A stretch of 64,000 nucleotides of DNA from Ichthyophis bannanicus (taxonomy: Eukaryota > Chordata > Amphibia > Gymnophiona > Ichthyophiidae): the NCBI GenBank assembly GCA_033557465.1, contig CM066032.1:446460270-446524269 (forward strand). Reading direction: 5' to 3'. Both the position numbers and the translations under genes were made by a program. Shown one piece after another: positions 1 through 10,194 of this stretch. The stretch's first letter is position 1, and each line of letters opens with the position of its first letter. The notes beneath the pieces are model-generated. The model worked only from the letters and a program-made list of their open reading frames with translations. It had not been told where the DNA came from and did not search any database.

Positions 1-375
1 CAACTCTCACCCACCTCTCCTACCAGTTGACTTCTGCCATCCTGTTTTTACCCACATGCTCTTCAAGATGGTTCTCTTTCCAGTTTATTATTATCTTCTC
101 ACTTTCTCCAGAGGTTTGCAGCCAGCATCACCTCCAGAAAAGCTATTCTGTTTTCTAAAGCTGCACTTAAATTTTGCAGTTCTCATAGTGCCATGGGAAT
201 AGCAAGGGAGTTGCAGCACTTCATGGTACAAACTCACTGAGAGCTATACAGGCCTGGAAGAAAACAGGACTGTTCTAGGCAGCACCAGTTGCAAGCCTTC
301 AGACAAGATGAGGAGAGTGTGTGCCGGGGAAGAGAGTCAGGGAGATGCATGTAGAATCGATGAGAGCTGCCACCG
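1..375. other. Unassigned flanking sequence
   Basis: No coding region or recognisable repeat is evident in this stretch. It ends where the 3' tail of a minus-strand CR1 element begins, at an 8-bp-type tail reading ATAAGAACATAAG on the plus strand. Short open frames here have no family features. Confidence 0.5.
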
Positions 376-469
376 TATAAGAACATAAGATATGCCATAC
401 TGGGTCAGACCAAGGTCCATCAAGCCCAGTATCCTGTTTCCAACAGTGGCCAATATAGGTCGTATGTAC

Positions 470-1833
470 TGTCACCCTCACTGTGGACAGCCCAACGCCT
501 AGGGCGCTGAGACTTGGTCTGCCTGTGGTGTTCCTGCCTCAGAGAGCATGGGCTTGCTTTAACTCTGCAAGGCCTTCTGGGAATGTAAGTCCCTTTACTC
601 CTTGAGCACAGATGAGTTGCAGTCGAGTGGTTTCAGGCAATGACAAGAATTTATTTTCCCCTTCCCGGCAGATTAAGTGCAAGTGAATAACTCAGGACAA
701 AACATGCCATACAATTGGCTTGAGGAAATTATACATGAACTCAGGTAAGTTAGCCTTGTCAGCTTCAGGTTTTAAACGTGCAGTGCTTGATACAAAACAA
801 ATCCACAACAGCTTCAATTAGCAAAGAAAATGTTCCCTTTTCTTCTGCTGCTTTTACCGTCTCTCACAGACACTGTTCAGCAAAGGGACTTCACATGGTC
901 AGCCAAAGATAATGTACAGTCCATCCGATCATCCACTATTTCATTATGGTCAGAGTCTATCTGCATTTCCTCAGCATCAGGACTAGCAGGGTGTGTCAGT
1001 AAGCTGCTATCCTGATCTTTGAACCAAACGGTTTCTCTGACCTCACGTGGTTTCTCTCTGTAACACTCTCCTGAGCACGGTTGTAAACTACCATATATGC
1101 TGTAGTTTTTGTCCAGGGAGTTTGCTACTTTCTGGTAACTATAGGGAAATGCTTTATAGCTAGGTTCAAACTTATATGAATTATTAAGCCTATCTTTTGG
1201 CTTTGAAAGGGAAGGAACTCTCCACTCTGCAGGGTTAGACTGGTTCTCAAACACAGCTGGTGTTTGCTTGCCTCTCAGCCTATTAACTTTCCCCTCAGAT
1301 GTACCAGTATTCTCCAACCAGCCTGTCTCGCTCCTCGGAGCGTGTGAGCTTTGCCAAGCCTGCCTCTCAGGAAGATTCTTCTCTCTCCTGCCTTTACCAG
1401 ACAACCCCTGTCCTGGGTTGCTTCCTTCTGGCCTCAGGAATATGGCTCCCTTGGTTCTCACTCCTCTTTGACTCCTTCTAGTCAGTGTGCTCCTTTGCTG
1501 GCTTCCTTTCTGGCTCTCTTCCCAGTTCTGCTCCCGGTTCTCCTCCCGGTTCTCGTTCTGCTTCTGGTTCTGCTTGCTCCAAGCTAATGACCAGTTTTTA
1601 TCATTGTAACTCTCAGGGCTTAGCTGTGCCCTGCCCTGAAACAGGTGAACCTCATTACCTCCTGAGCTAGGGAATACGTCACTGCAGGGGCGTGTTTTTC
1701 TAGCTCGTGACTCTCTTTGTTTACTTCTTCTTTGCAAACACTGAACCATGTGCTCAGATTGCCTGTCAGTTTCTGAAAGCACATCCTCATCTTGCCCTAC
1801 CTTTATAGGCTCAGAAGGGACTTCTTCATGACA
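470..1833 (-). mobile_element. Solo LTR (LTR family 1) with 4-bp TSD GTAC
   Basis: The insertion starts TGTCACC and ends CATGACA on the plus strand, giving the TG...CA ends and 5-bp terminal inversion TGTCA/TGACA of an LTR. GTAC is present at 466-469 and again at 1834-1837. The empty site is seen in the related CR1 3' UTR at 20041-20075. No internal region or second LTR is present, so this is a solo LTR left by recombination. A polyadenylation-type AATAAA lies near 650 on the minus strand. The LTR is 1364 bp, and about 70 percent of it is one sense reading frame. Confidence 0.9.
877..1833 (-). CDS. LTR-embedded ORF of LTR family 1, function unknown
   Basis: This frame is open for about 318 codons from the first base of the LTR (codons for C-H-E-E) to a stop at 877. 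Upstream of 1833 the open frame continues only by chance into the host CR1. The product is polar and low in complexity, rich in Q, E, R, S and N, with repeated NREENREQN-type segments in its first third. No enzyme motif is visible. Its last 30 residues are acidic (EEMQIDS, NEIVDD) and followed by MDCTLSL. The same C-terminal layout occurs in the LTR ORFs at 31198-32085 and 35674-36734. There is no good start codon at the LTR edge, which fits expression as an extension of a polyprotein. I do not recognise a known family. Confidence 0.65.
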   Translation of the reverse strand, partial: CHEEVPSEPIKVGQDEDVLSETDRQSEHMVQCLQRRSKQRESRARKTRPCSDVFPSSGGNEVHLFQGRAQLSPESYNDKNWSLAWSKQNQKQNENREENREQNWEESQKGSQQRSTLTRRSQRGVRTKGAIFLRPEGSNPGQGLSGKGRREKNLPERQAWQSSHAPRSETGWLENTGTSEGKVNRLRGKQTPAVFENQSNPAEWRVPSLSKPKDRLNNSYKFEPSYKAFPYSYQKVANSLDKNYSIYGSLQPCSGECYREKPREVRETVWFKDQDSSLLTHPASPDAEEMQIDSDHNEIVDDRMDCTLSLADHVKSLC

Positions 1834-1911
1834 GTACCTAGCTGCTTCCCCAAAAGACACAGGTTCCGCAATGCTTGTACTGGGTCAAGCATTGATATCC
1901 TGGGTCCCTTC

Positions 1912-4740
1912 TTAATAATGGTTTATGGACCTTTCCTCCAGGAACTTGTCCAAACCTTTTTTAAACTCAGCTAGACTAACAGCCTTTACTACATCCTCAG
2001 GTAACAAATTCCAGAGTTTGACTACACGTTGAGTGAAAAAATATTTTCTTTTATTAGTCTTAAATAGTTTACCCTGTAGCTTCATTGCATGTCCCCTAGT
2101 CTTTCCATATTCTGATAACGTAAACAATCGATCTATGTTTACCCTTTCCACTCCGTTCATTAATTTATAGACTTCTATCATATCTCCCCTCAGCCGTCTC
2201 TTTTCCAGGTTTAAGAACCCTAACCTTTTTAGCCTTTCTTCATAGGAGTATCCTTCCATCCCCTTTACCATTTTGGTGTCTCTTCTCTGAACCTTTTCTA
2301 AAATCGCTATATCCTTTTCAAGATACGGCGACCAGAATTGCACACAATATTCAAGGTGCGGTATCACCATGGAACGATATAGAGGCATTATAATATCTTT
2401 TGTTTTATTTTCCATTCCTTTCCTTATCATACCTAGCATTCTATTTGCTCTCTTGGCCGCTGCTGCACACTGGGCCGAGGGTTTTAACATGGTGTCCACA
2501 ATGACACCTAAATCTTTTTCCTGGGTGGTGGTTCCTAATGTGGAACCTTGCATCGTGTAACCATAGTTTGGGTTGTTCTTCCCTAGGTGCATAACCTTGC
2601 ACTTGTCCACATTAAATTTCATCTGCCATTTTGATGCCCAGTCTTCCAATTTATCAAGATCCTCTTGCAATTTTTCACAATCCTCTTGGGTTTTAACAAC
2701 TTTAAATAGTTTTGTGTCATCTGCAAATTTGATCACCTCACTCGTTATTCCACTTTCCAGGTCATTTATGAATATGTCAAAAAGCAGCAGACCCAGCACA
2801 GATCCCTGGGGTACACCACTATTCACCTTTCTCCATTGGGAAAATTGGCCATTTAGCCCTACCCTCTGCTTTCTATCTTTTAACCAGTTCCTGATCCACA
2901 ATAGTACACTGCCTCCTATCCCATGACTCTTTAGTTTTGCCAAAAGTCTCTGATGAGGGACCTTATTAAAGGCTTTCTGAAAGTCCAGATACACAATATC
3001 AACCGACTCACCTTTGTCCATCTGTTTATTCACTCCTTCAAAAAAACATAACAGATTAGTAAGACAAGATCTTCCTTGTCTAAAGCCATGTTGGCTGTCT
3101 CCCATTAGGTCGTGACTATCTACATGCTGAGTAATTTTATTCTTTATGATGGTTTCTACCATTTTTCCTGGTACTGATGTAAGGCTCACCTGTCTGTAGT
3201 TTCCCGGATCACCCCTGGAACCCTTTTTAAAAATTGGTGTTACATTGGCGATCCTCCAATCTTCAGGTATTAGAGATGATTTTAATGATAGTTCACAGAT
3301 TACTGATAGCAGGTCTGCAATCTCATATTTCAGTTCTTTCACCACCCTTGGATGTATACCATCCGGCCCAGGTGATTTGCTACTCTTTAGTTTATCTAAT
3401 AGTTGTAAAACATCTTCCCGATGTATCGATATTTCCTTCAATTCTTCCGGACCTTTAAATACCACTTCAGTAATGGGTAATATCCCTACATCTTCCTCAG
3501 TAAAGACCGAAGCAAAGAATTCATTCAGTCTCTCCGCTATCGCCTTGTTGCCTCTTAGTGCTCCTTTAACCCCTTTATCATCTAATAGACCAACTGACTC
3601 TCTCACAGGTTTTTTGCTACGAATGTACTTGAAAAGGTCTTTATTTCGCATTTTTGCTTCCGCAGCAAGCTTCTTCTCAAATTCTCTCTTTGCCTGCCTT
3701 ATCAATGCCTTACATTTGACTTGCCAGTGCTTGTGCTGTTTCCAGGTTTCATCGTTTGGCTCTTTTTTCCATTTCCTGAAAGATGCTTTTTTGGCAACAA
3801 CAGCCTCTCTGACCTCACCTTTAAACCATGCTGGCAGTTTTTTGGACTTCCTTCCACTTTTCTTAAAGCGTGGAATACAGCTGCTCTGGGCTTCCAAGAT
3901 AGTATTTTTCAACAACAGCCAAGCTTGATGTACGTCTTTAACCTTTGCAACTGCTCCTTTTAGTTTTTTCTTAACTGTTTTCCTCATTTTATCATAGTCT
4001 CCCTTTCGAAAGTTAAAAGGTAGTACTGTGGATTTCCTTACTATCCCTCCTCCACTAATTAAATCAAAGGCGATCATGCTATGATCACTATTGCCAAGTG
4101 GCCCCAACACCCTTATCTCTTGCACTAGACCTGGTGTTCCACTAAGGACTAGGTCTAATATGGCTTCCCCTCTGGTCGGTTCATGAACCAGCTGCTCCAA
4201 GAAGCAGTCATTTATTTCATCTAGGAACTTTATCTCCCTAGCATGTCCTGACGTGACACTGACCCTGTCGATACCGGGGTAATTGAAATCACCCATTATT
4301 ATTACTGCGCTGTAACTTTTGTTAGCTTCCTTGATTTCTTTGAGCATTTCATCATCCATTTGGTCATTCGGGCCAGGTGCTCGATAGTACACCCCCACTG
4401 TCATTGCCTTCCCCCTTTTATATGGAATTTCAATCCATATAGATTCTACAGCAGATTTTGTTTCCTGCAAAACTTTAATCCTTTCTGAGTCAATGCCCTC
4501 TCTAACATAGAGCACAACCCCTCCACCAATTTGATCAGCTCTATCATTACGATATAGTTTGTACCCAGGTATCACAGTGTCCCACTGGTTGTCCTCCTTC
4601 CACCATGTCTCTGATATTCCAATCATATCTAACCTTTCATTTAGTGCTATATATTCTAACTCATCCCATTCCTCTCTCAATCTTTCCTTATTCAGTCTTC
4701 CATCATTTATCCTCTCTTCTGCTCTTTCTTCCTCCCCCAA
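1912..4740 (-). CDS. CR1-family ORF2: endonuclease and reverse transcriptase, open but 5'-truncated
   Basis: This 942-codon frame has no internal stop. It begins inside the apurinic-type endonuclease domain (ISETWW, GDFNYPGID and SDHSMIAF are visible), so the true N-terminus is missing. A linker rich in Lys and Arg follows. The reverse transcriptase has SPGPDGIHPRV, NYRQVSLTSVPGK, a VPQGSVLG block and the catalytic FADD box. The C-terminal region contains [14 protein letters not shown] and [20 protein letters not shown], typical of CR1 clade elements. In life it would nick chromosomal DNA and copy its own RNA there. The annotated methionine is arbitrary because of the truncation. An open frame this long suggests a fairly young copy. 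Confidence 0.9.
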   Translation of the reverse strand: MGEEERAEERINDGRLNKERLREEWDELEYIALNERLDMIGISETWWKEDNQWDTVIPGYKLYRNDRADQIGGGVVLYVREGIDSERIKVLQETKSAVESIWIEIPYKRGKAMTVGVYYRAPGPNDQMDDEMLKEIKEANKSYSAVIIMGDFNYPGIDRVSVTSGHAREIKFLDEINDCFLEQLVHEPTRGEAILDLVLSGTPGLVQEIRVLGPLGNSDHSMIAFDLISGGGIVRKSTVLPFNFRKGDYDKMRKTVKKKLKGAVAKVKDVHQAWLLLKNTILEAQSSCIPRFKKSGRKSKKLPAWFKGEVREAVVAKKASFRKWKKEPNDETWKQHKHWQVKCKALIRQAKREFEKKLAAEAKMRNKDLFKYIRSKKPVRESVGLLDDKGVKGALRGNKAIAERLNEFFASVFTEEDVGILPITEVVFKGPEELKEISIHREDVLQLLDKLKSSKSPGPDGIHPRVVKELKYEIADLLSVICELSLKSSLIPEDWRIANVTPIFKKGSRGDPGNYRQVSLTSVPGKMVETIIKNKITQHVDSHDLMGDSQHGFRQGRSCLTNLLCFFEGVNKQMDKGESVDIVYLDFQKAFNKVPHQRLLAKLKSHGIGGSVLLWIRNWLKDRKQRVGLNGQFSQWRKVNSGVPQGSVLGLLLFDIFINDLESGITSEVIKFADDTKLFKVVKTQEDCEKLQEDLDKLEDWASKWQMKFNVDKCKVMHLGKNNPNYGYTMQGSTLGTTTQEKDLGVIVDTMLKPSAQCAAAAKRANRMLGMIRKGMENKTKDIIMPLYRSMVIPHLEYCVQFWSPYLEKDIAILEKVQRRDTKMVKGMEGYSYEERLKRLGFLNLEKRRLRGDMIEVYKLMNGVERVNIDRLFTLSEYGKTRGHAMKLQGKLFKTNKRKYFFTQRVVKLWNLLPEDVVKAVSLAEFKKGLDKFLEERSINHY

Positions 4741-4760
4741 CTATCTTCAGTCCCTACCAT

Positions 4761-5610
4761 GCAACTTTACAAACTTGTTTTCATATGTGATTAAGGATTA
4801 CAATTCTAAAAACAAATAAAGCTCAATATCATTTTGTATTGCTCCTTTCATTTGCAAAGCGAAACAATGCTTATATTTCTCCAGATTTATTCACCAGTCA
4901 AACCTCCGGAAAAAAATCTCACTCTTTTGGAGTGGCCACCCTTGTCATCTCTGGAGAGTAGGGTCTCAGGCATTGGTTGAGGGAGAACTGAAGGATGAGA
5001 CTTGAGGAGTGAATGTTGAAAACTGGGAAATAGCAGAGATTTGGAGATTGGTGGAAAGTGAGTGCTCTGGGATTAGGGAGGAATGGGGACCCAAGTTTGT
5101 GGAAGAAGGGCTAAAGATTGGGGGCATAAAAACTAAGCCGGGATTTGGAAAGATGGTAGGAACTTGGCAGTTGAGTAGGTATGAGTGTTATATGAGTTGG
5201 GGATATGAGTTAAGGTATGAGATAGTAAGAGAAGGTGGGAAAGGACTGAGAAATAGTGTGGATGCCCTGAAACACTAGAAACAGATGGGGTGCTGTGGAG
5301 AGTAAGAAAGGATCATGGAGACTCAATCAGGGACAGGGCAGGGGAATGATGGGGAGAGCAGGAACCCAGAGAGGGGAAAGAGGAGTAAGATGTCTTGAAG
5401 GAGAGAGTAGTGACTCAATGATTGTGTTGGGGATGGGGGGAATCAATTGGGAATTAAAGAATTGAGTGGGAAATTTGAGAGAGAGGGATGCAGATGCTGA
5501 GGTCTGAGTGGGAGATTGGGGAAGGGAGAATGGGATTTGATGATTATTGGTAAAGTGACAAAAGAGAGTACCAGTGCTGTTGGAAAAATGAAAGATCCAG
5601 ACAACAAAGG
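4761..5610. other. Purine-rich non-coding stretch
   Basis: From about 4990 to 5560 the plus strand is strongly G/A-rich, with many GGGA, GAGA and TTGGGGA words and few C residues. The small open frames on either strand arise from this bias and show no domain features. No inverted or terminal repeats were recognised. Confidence 0.5.
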
Positions 5611-7704
5611 TTAACCCTGGGAGTACCGATGGGGTCAAAAGTGACCCCATTGCAAGTTTCACAATGCATATCTCGGAAACTAGTTGTTCAAGAATGCAAT
5701 CTTTTTATGACTTTTCACATGTCAATATTCTCTTTATATTGCACCATGAGAGGAATAATTTTCATCCGCTAGTTGACGCTAGTGATGAATTGCAGCACAG
5801 AGTACCAGTGGGGTCATTTTTGACCCCAGTTGCTTACATCCGGTTTGGATCGTGATACAATTTGCAGTTTTGTGAATTTTTTGATCTGACAAAGGTATTT
5901 ATCATTAATTATGTATCATTTATTTTTTGTATTCTTATTTTATGAAAATTACACATTTTCTGTAATTGATATCATACGTTCTCTCATTATTTCCGATGAA
6001 ATCTAAAGGCTTTCAGCTCGTTCATCACGATTATTGTACACCTATAGTAAAACTGCCTTGCGTTTTATTCAACTTTATCTTTGTTTATTTATTTTAGGTT
6101 ATTGTTTATGATGTCAAAATGAAAGTATTCAGCTGCCCAAGTAAGAGAAATATTGCAATGAGATGCTGACAGTGACGGCTCTGAGTCTTCTAATGATGCA
6201 GCATATTCAGCAAGTGAAGAAGCATATCAGCCAAGTTCGGGCGATAAATCTGATGATGACAGTCATGATTCAGATGGCGACAGCAGTTGGTTGCCAAGTG
6301 AATGTGAGACTGATGTTGAGCCGGTAACATCGTCTGCAGCAAAGAGTCAAGTTACAGGTCGAGGCAAAGGTCGAGGCTGTGCTGGACAGGGAAAAAGGCA
6401 GGAGTCCTCGGTGTCAGTATCATCTGTGAGGAATCTTAGTTGTGGTCGTAGAGGAGCTAAGAGGTCATCAACTATAAGCACAAATGTTGCCATTGAAGCC
6501 TATGTATCTAAGGATGCCACATCTTGGAACAGGAAACCTATAAAGCAAGCTGCTGGAAGATACGCCAGAGCTAATGTCATGCCCGTACAACAAGGTCCTA
6601 CAAGGTATGCTGTACGAAATGTTGATGGCCCTCTCGCAGCATTCCACTTGTTCATGAGGAAGCACTTATTGAATGCAATCATGATGTGGATGAGCAAACA
6701 AGGAAGACACATTTATGACGACACCTGGAAAGATTTGACAGACAGAGAATTTCAGCGTTTTCTTGGACTGCTGATCCTCTCAGGCATGTACAAGTCATGA
6801 AATGAATCCATAGTTCAGTTGTGGAACCTTGAAGATGGCCGTTCTGTTTTCGGCAAAAATATGGCCCATAACCGTTTTCAGCAAATTTCTTGTGCTCTCA
6901 GATTTGATGATACAACCAACAGACGTGAACAACGAGGCGTGGATAAGCTTGCTCCAATCAGACACGTTTTTGAAACCTGGGAAGCAACTCTAAGTGATGC
7001 CTTTGTTCCTGGTGAAAATGTTACCGTGGATGAGCAACTGCTTACATTTCATGGCCGTGTTCCGTTCAGACAATATATTCCCAGAAAACCTGGGAAATAT
7101 GGCATAAAGCTATGGATGTTGTGTGACAGTACAACGTCATATGTTCTGCATCTTCAAGTATATACAGGAAGGGAACTCGGACAAAACAGGGAACAGAATC
7201 AGGGTGAAAGGGTTGTGCTGCAACTCATTGAAGGATTGACGCGATCTGGCAGAAATGTTACTGTTGACAATTTCTTCTGCAGTTTATCCCTGTCATGGAA
7301 ATTGCTAGAAAAACAAATGACACTTTTGGGGACAATTTGAAAGAACAGAAAAGAATTACCTCCAGAATTTGTAACAGCAAAGGGCTGAGAGGTATTCACT
7401 TCACTGTTTGCCTTTCGCGATGACACCACTCTGGTTTCCTATTGCCTGAAGAAAGGAAAAGTGGTTGTTCTTCTGAGCAGTTTGCATGATCAAGAAGAAG
7501 TAGATAACACACGTCCAGACAAAAAACCACACATGATCTTGGACTATAATTCTAGTAAAGGTGGAGTAGATACGGCAGATCAAATGTTGCGCAAGTATAC
7601 CACAAAACGAATGACAAGACGCTGGCCAATGACAATCTTCTACAACATGTTCGACATCAGTGCTTTGAACACCTTCATTGTTTGGATGTCACTAAATCCA
7701 GAAT

Positions 7705-8201
7705 AATTCCAATTAAAGGGTTTTTAGAGCAATATAACCGGTCTCTCCGCAGGGTGCGGAGAGACCGGTTCTGACTTGATGATCTTCAACAGATAAGTTG
7801 TCCGGACTTTATACTTAAAAGTCAGAAGTCTCTTCTTTAAACGATAAATGCCACAGATGACTAGAACCATTTATGAGCTGTCATCATATCTTGGATAAGA
7901 GTTAGCAGAGCTCTTGATTGTTGGAATCTGCATCTTTTAAAATCACTTTTTCAGTATAAGAAAATATAAGAAAGATGGATTGCTTGGGTCCTTGATGTAA
8001 GGAAGGGGTTAGGGCTTTCTCAGGCTTTTCAGTTACTGTGGCCTGTAGCTACCCTCCCCATTCATTCTGAGACTCTTATCCTCAAAAACATTCTAAAAAA
8101 AACATTTGAAAAGAAACATTTAGAAAAAATCTTTTATATATAAAAAATATATTTTTTTCAGTATTTTGCATTTAATTGGGGCAATTATTTGTATTTTGGG
8201 T
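7705..8201. mobile_element. Unclassified 497-bp insertion in the piggyBac transposase, 14-bp TSD
   Basis: The 14-bp sequence ACTAAATCCAGAAT stands at 7691-7704 and again at 8202-8215, and the transposase frame resumes after the second copy. The insert has no poly(A) tail, no TG...CA ends and no clear terminal inverted repeat. It contains a perfect hairpin at 7736-7770 near its left edge and an A/T-rich right end with several poly-A and poly-T runs. The long duplication suggests target-primed or similar integration rather than a cut-and-paste transposon. I cannot name the family. Confidence 0.65.
7736..7770. other. Perfect 16-bp stem hairpin with 3-nt loop
   Basis: AACCGGTCTCTCCGCA is followed by GGG and then its exact reverse complement TGCGGAGAGACCGGTT. 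It is GC-rich inside an A/T-rich insert and lies about 30 bp from the insert's left edge, so it is probably a structural part of that mobile sequence. Confidence 0.9.
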
Positions 8202-8507
8202 ACTAAATCCAGAATGGCAGTCCAAGTCAAAACACAGACGTCGTCTATTCCTCTTGGAATTAGGAAAGCAGCTACTTCAGAGTAATTGCAGCGAGACTTC
8301 TTCCAGCATTGAAAAAGCCACTGATGCTGTTTGCAATGTCGGGATCCCAAAGAAAAGGGCAAGGTGTCACTGCTGTTCCAGAGAAAAAGACAAGAAAAGC
8401 AACATAGTTTGCACCTCCTGCAAGCGCAATGTTTGCAAAGAACATTCAGAAATTGTCTGTGTCTCATGCAAATGACTGTATTACTTTACTGTGTTCATCA
8501 AGTGAAT

Positions 8508-8800
8508 TTTATTTATTTATTTAGCTGTATTTATATCCTGCTTTTCACTGGGTCAAAGCGGTCAATTGGGAGATACATTTAACACAAGGGGATATGACAC
8601 ACATATGCTAATATGTACAGGGAACATGGGCAATGGAGGGTTAAGTGGCTTGCCCAAGACCACAAGGAGTGCCTATAGGACTAGAAATCCCAGTCCCTCT
8701 GGCCTGAGATTCCTGTCCCCAGGTGGGACTTGAACCCCCGGCCCTCCGGCCTAAAGTACCTTGTCCTAACCACTAGGCCACTCCTCCCTGTATGCAAAAA
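8508..8800 (-). mobile_element. tRNA-derived SINE, 9-bp TSD
   Basis: The insertion is flanked by CAAGTGAAT at 8499-8507 and 8801-8809. On the minus strand it starts with a tRNA-like head holding an A box TGGCCTAGTGG (8770-8780) and a B box GGTTCAAGTCC (about 8727-8737). A CORE-like body follows (CCTTGTGGTCTTGGGCAAGC near 8651-8670), then a 3' tail ending in repeated AAATA units. The A and B boxes would form an internal RNA polymerase III promoter. It was inserted into the piggyBac element after the transposase coding region. Confidence 0.87.
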
Positions 8801-9030
8801 CAAGTGAATGCAAAAACTGCTTTCATGGCAACTCTTCTTCATGTAATTTTATGTTAAAGCATTAAATTTCAAAACATTTAACCTTCATATAATAAATAAT
8901 TAATTTGGAATCATATTTTGTCTGTTTAGTTTAAATTTTTCATGGTTAGCAATTAAAATTCATCATGGGGTCATTTATGACTCCAACGGTATTCAGTGTG
9001 TGCAAAAAATCTTGGTAATTCCAGGGTTAA

Positions 9031-9545
9031 AAATAGAATTTAATTTTTAGTTTAGTGATTGGAATATACCCCTATGTGTCCCTAGTGAGATCACTAAATG
9101 TTCACAATCTACAAAAAAAGAGGACTTTTGTGTACTATGCCCCCTCGTGTTGGAACGCCCTCCCACCCAACATCCTGTCCATTACAGACCTTACCCTTTT
9201 CAGGAAGGCACTGAAACACCACCTCATCCTGCAGCATTACGGTACCACACAACAACTATTCATTCCCAGTCACCTAAATAGCCACTCTATTCTACCCACC
9301 ATACATGACACCAACACAGCACGATAGCTCTACCAGAATCCTAGCAGGATCATGTATATAGTAACCTAAGAATGTAAATACCTAGCCTAGAGTCTGTATA
9401 TAGTTTACCCAGTTAACCCAAGTTTATCTATCCTGTTCTCTGTAAGTTCAGTGCAGGCCCCTCCCGTGCCTGGACAAAACCGATGTTATTTGTAAACCGA
9501 GCTGAATTTGAAGAGCGCGGTATAGAAAAGACTTTAAATAAATAA
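9031..9545 (+). mobile_element. L2-type LINE 3' end
   Basis: A short frame (9055-9327) includes YYAPSCWNALPPNILSITDL and FRKALKHHLIL, matching the C-terminal end of L2-type ORF2 (the FFAPTLWNNLPISLR block at about 40345 is the same region in another copy). The 3' UTR ends GTAAACCGAGCTGAATTTG...GCGCGGTATAGAAAAG followed by TTTAAATAAATAAA, the usual L2-like tail. It directly adjoins the right TTAA of the piggyBac element. Confidence 0.75.
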
Positions 9546-10190
9546 AAATAAAAAATGTCAAGTTTGAAATGTGGTGTGTGTTCCTTATGTACTGACATTT
9601 TGCCCAAAACGAGGGGAAATGTTTTGTTTCTTGGCTGTTGCTTCGTAGGATCTCAGTTTCAGTTCTTGTTTATCCATTTTCTTATTTGTGGTCCTTATTC
9701 TAAATTTGGTAAGACTCTTTTTGTGTTTAATGTTCAGGATCAGCTTGAGAGATTCGGCTAGTGTATAATTTTGATGTAAGGATCTAATAGATTTATTTAT
9801 GTTCTAGCACAGGGATAGATAACTCTAGTTTTTGAGTGCCACAAGGCATTCAGGTTTTTAAGATATCCACACCAAATATGCATGAAATGTATTAGCATAC
9901 ACTTCATCCATGATATGCAAATTAATCTCACATGGACTGCGTTTGCTTCAATATTTACTCCACAGTATTTATTTTTATTCCAGCTATGTATTTGCACCTT
10001 CACTGCAATTTTCTTGTCATAATATTTGATTTGAAGGAGAAATACTAGCATCACGCAAACAGAGCTTACAAAGGCGTTTTGGAAAGGGGGAGGTACAGCC
10101 TACCATTAATAGTAATGAGGGAGGGGAGAGCTGATATGTAGGTTGCAGGGGGGCGCCAGAGATCTTAGCACCAGCCCTGCTTATGCATGA
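9546..10190. other. No gene; weak palindromic repeat remnant
   Basis: Nothing coding is supported. At about 9835-9935 the words GGTTTTTAAGATATCCACACC, AATATGCATG and ATGATATGCAAATTAATCTC resemble the body of the MITE at 23335-23528, so a diverged copy of that repeat probably lies here. Confidence 0.45.
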
Positions 10191-10194
10191 GGAT

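Larger units (their letters stand above)
376..4760 (-). mobile_element. CR1-family LINE (family A), 5'-truncated, split by a solo LTR
   Basis: The element reads on the minus strand from about 4760 to its 3' end near 376. It carries ORF2 and then a short 3' UTR ending in a TTCTTATG-type octamer tail, which is characteristic of CR1 elements. The 3' UTR is interrupted by a solo LTR at 470-1833, and removing that LTR with one copy of its GTAC duplication restores a continuous 3' UTR. The same 3' UTR occurs at 17078-17262 (plus) and 19962-20219 (minus), confirming the family. The 5' end is truncated within the endonuclease domain. Confidence 0.9.
6108..8475 (+). pseudogene. piggyBac transposase pseudogene (DDE_Tnp_1_7 type)
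   Basis: Reading begins at one of two ATGs (6108, 6111) just after a splice-acceptor-like TTTATTTTAG. An acidic N-terminus rich in Asp and Ser follows (about 6162-6330). The catalytic domain has all three expected Asp residues: VTVDEQL (about 7025), VTVDNFF (about 7260) and GGVDTADQ (about 7562). The chain then breaks at an insertion (7705-8201) and resumes at 8216 with a C-terminal Cys-rich zinc-binding module, CHCCSREKDKKSNIVCTSC. One frame holds from 6111 to 7706 apart from five in-frame stops (6120, 6159, 6798, 7338, 7386), all TGA. The enzyme is therefore inactive, although its catalytic residues survive. Confidence 0.9.
5615..9026 (+). mobile_element. piggyBac DNA transposon, full length, TTAA TSD
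   Basis: The element is flanked by TTAA at 5611-5614 and 9027-9030. Its ends are CCCTGGGAGTACC on the left and, in reverse complement, CCCTGGAATTACC on the right. Subterminal copies of a small palindrome, GGGGTCA...TGACCCC, lie at about 5631, 5811 and 8967. It encodes a decayed piggyBac transposase and contains two later insertions: a 497-bp insert at 7705-8201 and a SINE at 8508-8800. Without these, the element would be about 2.6 kb, normal for piggyBac. Confidence 0.93.

Noticed and set aside
1268..1974. Several plus-strand frames opposite the LTR ORF
   Set aside because: They are reverse-strand shadows of the minus-strand LTR ORF and CR1 ORF2 with no domain features.
5009..5662. Two overlapping frames (89 and 111 codons) in the purine-rich block
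   Set aside because: The base composition (GA-rich) removes stops by chance; no motif or codon pattern supports coding.
8176..8475. Stand-alone small Cys-rich zinc-finger gene
   Set aside because: It is the C-terminal zinc module of the piggyBac transposase displaced by the 497-bp insertion.
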